This document shows, piece by piece, positions 31,007 to 34,252 of a stretch of DNA of 34,252 bases. The stretch's first letter is position 1. Each line of letters opens with the position of its first letter. Source of the stretch: Sphingopyxis sp. L1A2A (GTDB lineage Bacteria > Pseudomonadota > Alphaproteobacteria > Sphingomonadales > Sphingomonadaceae); the NCBI RefSeq assembly GCF_005502465.1, contig NZ_SCOT01000033.1, positions 1-34,252 on the forward strand, read 5' to 3'. The notes beneath the pieces were generated by a model. It did not search any database. It was not told where the DNA came from and saw nothing but the letters and a program-made list of their open reading frames with translations. The translations under genes were made by a program, and so were the position numbers.

Positions 31007-31867
31007 GTGTCCGACCTGATCGATCTGGTCCGCAACGAACTGGCGACCCCGGTCGAGCCGCGCGTTGCGGCGATGGCGCAAGCGATCGCGGCGCAATATC
31101 CCGGGAGCGCGCGCGCCGTACTGTTTTACGGCAGCTGCCTGCGCGAAACCCAGCTCGATGGGCTGATGCTCGATTTCTACCTGATCGTATCGGACTATGG
31201 CGATGCCTATCCAAAGCGGTGGATGGCGGTCGCCAACCGGCTGATTCCGCCCAATGTCTTTCCGTTTCAGCACGATGGACTGATCGCCAAATATGCAGTG
31301 CTCAGCGAGGCCGACTTTCACCGCCTGAACGGCGCCGAGACGCGCAATGTGTCGGTGTGGGCACGCTTTGCCCAGCCCTCGCGGCTGGTGTGGGCGGTCG
31401 ACGATACGGCGCGGCAGCGCGCGGTGGCCGCGGTGGCGCGCGCCGCGCCGACGTTGCTCGCGGCGGCCGGGTCGATCGATGGCGAGCCGCCGCTCGATTG
31501 GTGGCGGCGCGCCTTTGCGCTGACCTATTCGGTCGAACTGCGCGCCGAACGGACGGGGCGCGGGCAGTCGGTGGTCGATGCCGATGCCGACCGCTACCAA
31601 CGCTTCAGCCTTCCCGCGATGGCGGCGATCCCCACCGGCGCGCGCGGCGGCGCTTGGCCGCGGCGGCGGCTCGAGGGCAAGGCGCTCAGCATCGCGCGGC
31701 TTGCCAAGGCCAGCCTGACCTATGCCGGCGGGATCGATTATCTGGCGTGGAAAATCAATCGTCACGCGGGGACCAAGATCGAGATCAAACCGTGGCAGCG
31801 CCGCTGGCCGCTGGTCGCCGCGCTGACGCTGGTGCCGCGCCTGATGAAAAGCGGCGCGATCCGGTAA
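31007..31867 (+). CDS. Nucleotidyltransferase-fold protein, Tam41-like
   Basis: A 286-residue protein starting at GTG 31007, ten bases after the kinase stop. The segment AVLFYGSCLRETQLDGLMLD followed by FYLIVSDY carries GS at 42-43 and acidic residues D51 and D56, a nucleotidyltransferase active-site pattern. YPKRWMAVANRLIPPNVF then resembles the Tam41/Mmp37 phosphatidate cytidylyltransferase family. The C-terminal ~100 residues are basic with a hydrophobic end (LVAALTLVPRLMKSG), suggesting membrane contact. With the lipid kinase it could activate a phospholipid or ceramide phosphate by CDP transfer. The similarity is from visual motif comparison only. No strong ribosome-binding site is seen. 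Confidence 0.6.
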   Translation: MSDLIDLVRNELATPVEPRVAAMAQAIAAQYPGSARAVLFYGSCLRETQLDGLMLDFYLIVSDYGDAYPKRWMAVANRLIPPNVFPFQHDGLIAKYAVLSEADFHRLNGAETRNVSVWARFAQPSRLVWAVDDTARQRAVAAVARAAPTLLAAAGSIDGEPPLDWWRRAFALTYSVELRAERTGRGQSVVDADADRYQRFSLPAMAAIPTGARGGAWPRRRLEGKALSIARLAKASLTYAGGIDYLAWKINRHAGTKIEIKPWQRRWPLVAALTLVPRLMKSGAIR

Positions 31868-31900
31868 TTTAAAGCATGATGACTTTAAGTTGATAACACT

Positions 31901-32005
31901 CGTCATTGCGAGCGAAGCGGGCCGAAGGCGGCCGTAGGCCAACCAATCTAGGGGCGGTTTGCGCCTACGCTGGATTGCCGCGTCGCTTCGCTCCTCGCAA
32001 TGACG
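31901..32005. repeat. Palindromic intergenic repeat, family B, copy 2 (longer)
   Basis: The outer arms (CGTCATTGCGAG...CGAAGCGG and CGCTTCG...CTCGCAATGACG) match the copy at 15756-15832. The centre is longer and includes GGCCGAAGGCGGCCGTAGGCC-like inner repeats and ATTGG/CCAAT-like pairs. It fills most of the gap between the convergent nucleotidyltransferase-like and kinase genes. AT-rich GTTGATAAC/GTTATC sequences flank both sides. Confidence 0.85.
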
Positions 32006-32028
32006 ATTCCACTTGATGTTATCGCGCT

Positions 32029-33999
32029 CTAACTCGCCAGCCGCTGTCCCTCGACTGATCGGGCCTCGCCGCATCGGCGGATCGCCTGATCGAGCGCGTT
32101 GAGGGTGAAGGGTTTGCGGAGCACGTCATGGTCGCCGAAACTCGCGGTCTCGCTCGCGTCGCCCGAATAGCCGGTCACGAACAGCACCGACAATTCGGGC
32201 CAACGCTGTTTGAGCTGCGCGACCAGTTCGGGGCCGGTGAGTTCGGGCATCAGCACGTCCGACAAGATCAGGTCGAACCCGCCGCCATCGGCCAGCCGCC
32301 CTTCGACGAGCCGCTCGGCTTCCAGCGGATTGCCGCACCCGACCGCGCTGTGGCCCAGTTCCTCGACCGCGTCGACCGTGGCGGCGAGCACACGCTGGTC
32401 GTCCTCGATCACCAATATGTTCAACGCTTCGGTCGGTGCGGCGTCGGCGGTGTGGCCGTCACTGTCGCTTGCGGTGGCCATAATCTTCTGGGGCTTTGCC
32501 ACCGGCAGCAGCATGGCGACGCTGGTGCCTTCGCCCTCGGTCGAAGAAATCTGCACCTCGCCGCCCGACTGGCGGCAAAAGGCAAAAACCTGGCTCATGC
32601 CCAGCCCGGTTCCCTGACCGGCGGGCTTGGTGGTGTAGAAGGGGTCGAACACGCGCTCGAGCACGTCGGGCGCCATCCCGCATCCGGTGTCGATCACCTG
32701 CACCGCAAGCGCTTTGCCGTTGCCGTCGCCCAGGGTGCGGATGGTCAGCGAGCCATGGCCGTTCATCGCGTCGCGCGCGTTGACCGCGAGGTTGAGCAGG
32801 GCGTTCTCAAATTGTTGCCGATCGAGCCAGCAAGCGAGGCCGTCGGCACGAAGGTCGAGCGTCAGCGCGATCCGGTCGCCGATCGTCCGTTCGATCAGCT
32901 CGGCAAAGCTCGCAATACAGGTATCGATGACCGCCATTTCGGGGCGGGCGGGTTCGGAGCGGGCAAAGGTCAGCAGTCGCCGGGTCAGGTCGGCGGCGCG
33001 GTTGGCGCCGTCGAGCGCATTGGCAAGATGGCGCTGCGCCTTTTCGGGGGTATCCGGAAGCCAGCGCTGCGCGAGTTCGAGTCCGCCGACAACGACCGCC
33101 AGCATATTGTTGAAATCATGCGCGATGCCGCCGGTCAGTTGGCCGACCGCCTCCATTTTCTGCGCCTGGCGCAACTGCGCCTCGGCCGCCTCGCGCTCGG
33201 TCATCTCGCTGCGCAGCGCGATATTGGCGCGTTCGAGCTCGGTCGTGCGCGCCTCGACCGCTTCTTCCAGCTGGGTTGCACGGTCGCTTTCGGCGGCTTG
33301 CTCGCGCCGCGCGACGCGGCGTTCGGCTTCGGCGCGGACAAGCGAAAAGGTGGTGCCGATGGCTGCCGCGGCCGCTGCGGCGCCGAGCAGCGAGAACAGC
33401 AGGATGGCCTGGTTCAGGCTGGCGCGGTCGGCGGCGGCGACGCGGTTGCGCTCGCGCAGCAACGCGCGCTCATTGCCGATGATCTGGGTCAGCAGCCGGT
33501 CGATGCGGCCCAGCGCGGCGTCATGGCCGGCGGCATGATATTTCGAAATAGCGGCGACGGTCTGACTGTAATTGGCGCTGAGCGCGGCGTCGCCAAGCTG
33601 GGTGCCGCGGCGGTCCATCTCTTGCGTCAGATCGTCGACCAGCTTCGATTGCTCGGCATTGTCGCGGACGGTGCGGTCGAGCCGCGTCAGATACTGCCGC
33701 GCCAGCCCCCATTGCTGTTCAAAGACGCGGCCGTCCTCTTTCTGCAGGCCGACCGCAAACCGCCCGAGCGCCGCTTCGGCGCGGGCCAGCGCGGCGTCGA
33801 GCGAGCGGGTATGTGAAATGACTTCCAGACTCTGTGTCTGCCAGCCGAGCGAGCGATCATAATTGTCATTGGCGCGCGCGAGCAACAGCACCAGCGCGGC
33901 AACGATGCCGGTCAGCATCGCCGCCATGCCGATCGTCAACCAAAAGCGTATCCGCTCCCGCCGACTGTCGGTTTCCGTATCGCCATCCCGCTCGAACAC
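32029..33999 (-). CDS. Hybrid sensor histidine kinase with CHASE3-type sensor domain
   Basis: A 656-residue membrane-bound hybrid kinase. Two membrane segments (~20-42 and ~197-220) enclose a helical CHASE3-like periplasmic domain. A coiled coil (~225-282) leads to the phosphoacceptor H294 (GGIAHDFNNML). The ATPase domain keeps N-box NLAVNARDAM, G1 DTGCGMA, FDPFYTTK and GQGTGLGMS. A C-terminal receiver (~525-645) has D581 (LSDVLMP) and K629 (LRKPF). No DNA-binding output is attached, so a separate phosphotransfer or response regulator is expected but none is nearby. The start is GTG 33999. It lies downstream of serine palmitoyltransferase on the same strand, with ~127 bases between. The signal is unknown. 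Confidence 0.92.
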   Translation of the reverse strand: MFERDGDTETDSRRERIRFWLTIGMAAMLTGIVAALVLLLARANDNYDRSLGWQTQSLEVISHTRSLDAALARAEAALGRFAVGLQKEDGRVFEQQWGLARQYLTRLDRTVRDNAEQSKLVDDLTQEMDRRGTQLGDAALSANYSQTVAAISKYHAAGHDAALGRIDRLLTQIIGNERALLRERNRVAAADRASLNQAILLFSLLGAAAAAAAIGTTFSLVRAEAERRVARREQAAESDRATQLEEAVEARTTELERANIALRSEMTEREAAEAQLRQAQKMEAVGQLTGGIAHDFNNMLAVVVGGLELAQRWLPDTPEKAQRHLANALDGANRAADLTRRLLTFARSEPARPEMAVIDTCIASFAELIERTIGDRIALTLDLRADGLACWLDRQQFENALLNLAVNARDAMNGHGSLTIRTLGDGNGKALAVQVIDTGCGMAPDVLERVFDPFYTTKPAGQGTGLGMSQVFAFCRQSGGEVQISSTEGEGTSVAMLLPVAKPQKIMATASDSDGHTADAAPTEALNILVIEDDQRVLAATVDAVEELGHSAVGCGNPLEAERLVEGRLADGGGFDLILSDVLMPELTGPELVAQLKQRWPELSVLFVTGYSGDASETASFGDHDVLRKPFTLNALDQAIRRCGEARSVEGQRLAS

Positions 34000-34126
34000 G
34001 CGCCCGTCTTACCGGACAAGCGCGGTACCGCAAAGCGCCGAAACCCGCACCCGCCCTGCGCCGCTTCGGTTCGGCGCAAAAAGGAGCCCGCTGGTCGGCG
34101 GACCGGCCCGGATCAACGGCTTGCGT

Positions 34127-34252
34127 TCAGCCGATAATGCCGATGCGCTTGCCCGCGCGTTCAAAGCGGCCCAGGATCTCGCCGACCTGTTCGACGCTAT
34201 GTTCGGCGCATAGCGAACAGCGCAGCAGCGTCATGTTCGCCGGGGTCGCGGG
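34127..34252 (-). CDS. spt: Serine palmitoyltransferase, C-terminal tail (partial)
   Basis: The last 41 codons of a gene running out of the window on the minus strand. The frame reads PATPANMTLLRCSLCAEHSV followed by EQVGEILGRFERAGKRIGII and a final glycine. This matches, residue pattern for residue pattern, the end of Sphingomonas serine palmitoyltransferase as I recall it (PPATPAGTFLLRCSICAEHT ... GRAVGVIG). SPT condenses serine with palmitoyl-CoA to start sphingoid-base synthesis. Other alpha-oxoamine synthases share the fold, but the RCS-x-CAEH pattern and the GIIG ending favour SPT. The call rests on remembered sequence. Confidence 0.82.
   Translation of the reverse strand, partial: PATPANMTLLRCSLCAEHSVEQVGEILGRFERAGKRIGIIG

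Noticed and set aside
32029..33999. Hybrid kinase considered as the sensor for PhyR
   Set aside because: Its H294 lies in a HisKA-type HDFNN box with its own receiver, unlike the HWE/HisKA_2 kinases that usually feed PhyR, and it is 16 kb away.
34045..34088. Hairpin TGCGCCG/CGGCGCA next to a five-base A/T run between spt and the kinase
   Set aside because: The A-run follows the stem on + and the T-run precedes it on -, so it is not a proper terminator for either transcript.

Overview
The window is a GC-rich, densely packed chromosomal segment that looks like a sphingomonad (Alphaproteobacteria, Sphingomonadaceae; Sphingopyxis/Sphingomonas-like). Three things point there. The 41-residue C-terminal tail of a serine palmitoyltransferase lies at the right edge. 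A PhyR/NepR general-stress pair with EcfG-type promoter sequences is present. The housekeeping gene set (ispA, coaD, cyclophilin, queA, tgt, glnE, lptFG) is typical of the group. The genus is an inference from recalled family sequences, not from a search.

Layout, left to right. (1) 1-2883: end of a polyprenyl diphosphate synthase, coaD, a secreted cyclophilin and queA, all on +. (2) 2914-12661: an accessory island. It holds a divergent PilZ-XRE fusion regulator, a chaperone-usher fimbrial operon (small pilin, major pilin, chaperone, usher, tip-type subunit), a convergent orphan pilin-like gene, and a PAS-GGDEF-EAL-PilZ protein. The fimbriae are thus bracketed by a probable c-di-GMP sensor and a probable c-di-GMP enzyme. 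(3) 12672-15735: a hemerythrin gene behind an exact EcfG-type promoter, tgt, then the divergent nepR (56 aa) and phyR. The island and the hemerythrin gene separate queA from tgt, which are commonly neighbours. (4) 15879-21911: glnE, a Bcp-type peroxiredoxin and a DUF455 ferritin-like protein in tight succession, then an M23 peptidase, an A-type Fe-S carrier (erpA-like) and xth. (5) 21908-24463: a coupled DUF1800/DUF1501 pair. (6) 24527-34252: a lipid neighbourhood with a GNAT-like acyltransferase, a divergent fatty-acid desaturase, lptF-lptG, a secreted DUF2141 protein, an LCB5/diacylglycerol-kinase-type lipid kinase, a Tam41-like nucleotidyltransferase-fold protein, a CHASE3 hybrid histidine kinase and the SPT tail.

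How the genes may work together. Region 2 reads as a c-di-GMP-controlled adhesion module with its own palindromic control region and a leaky terminator behind the major pilin. Region 3 carries the partner-switch of the general stress response plus a plausible target gene. Region 6 may encode synthesis, phosphorylation and head-group addition of sphingolipids, with LptFG nearby. This is notable because sphingomonads are known to use glycosphingolipids in place of LPS.

Two families of long palindromic intergenic repeats occur twice each (13264-13335 and 26943-27014; 15756-15832 and 31901-32005). No tRNA, rRNA, CRISPR array, transposase or prophage gene was seen.
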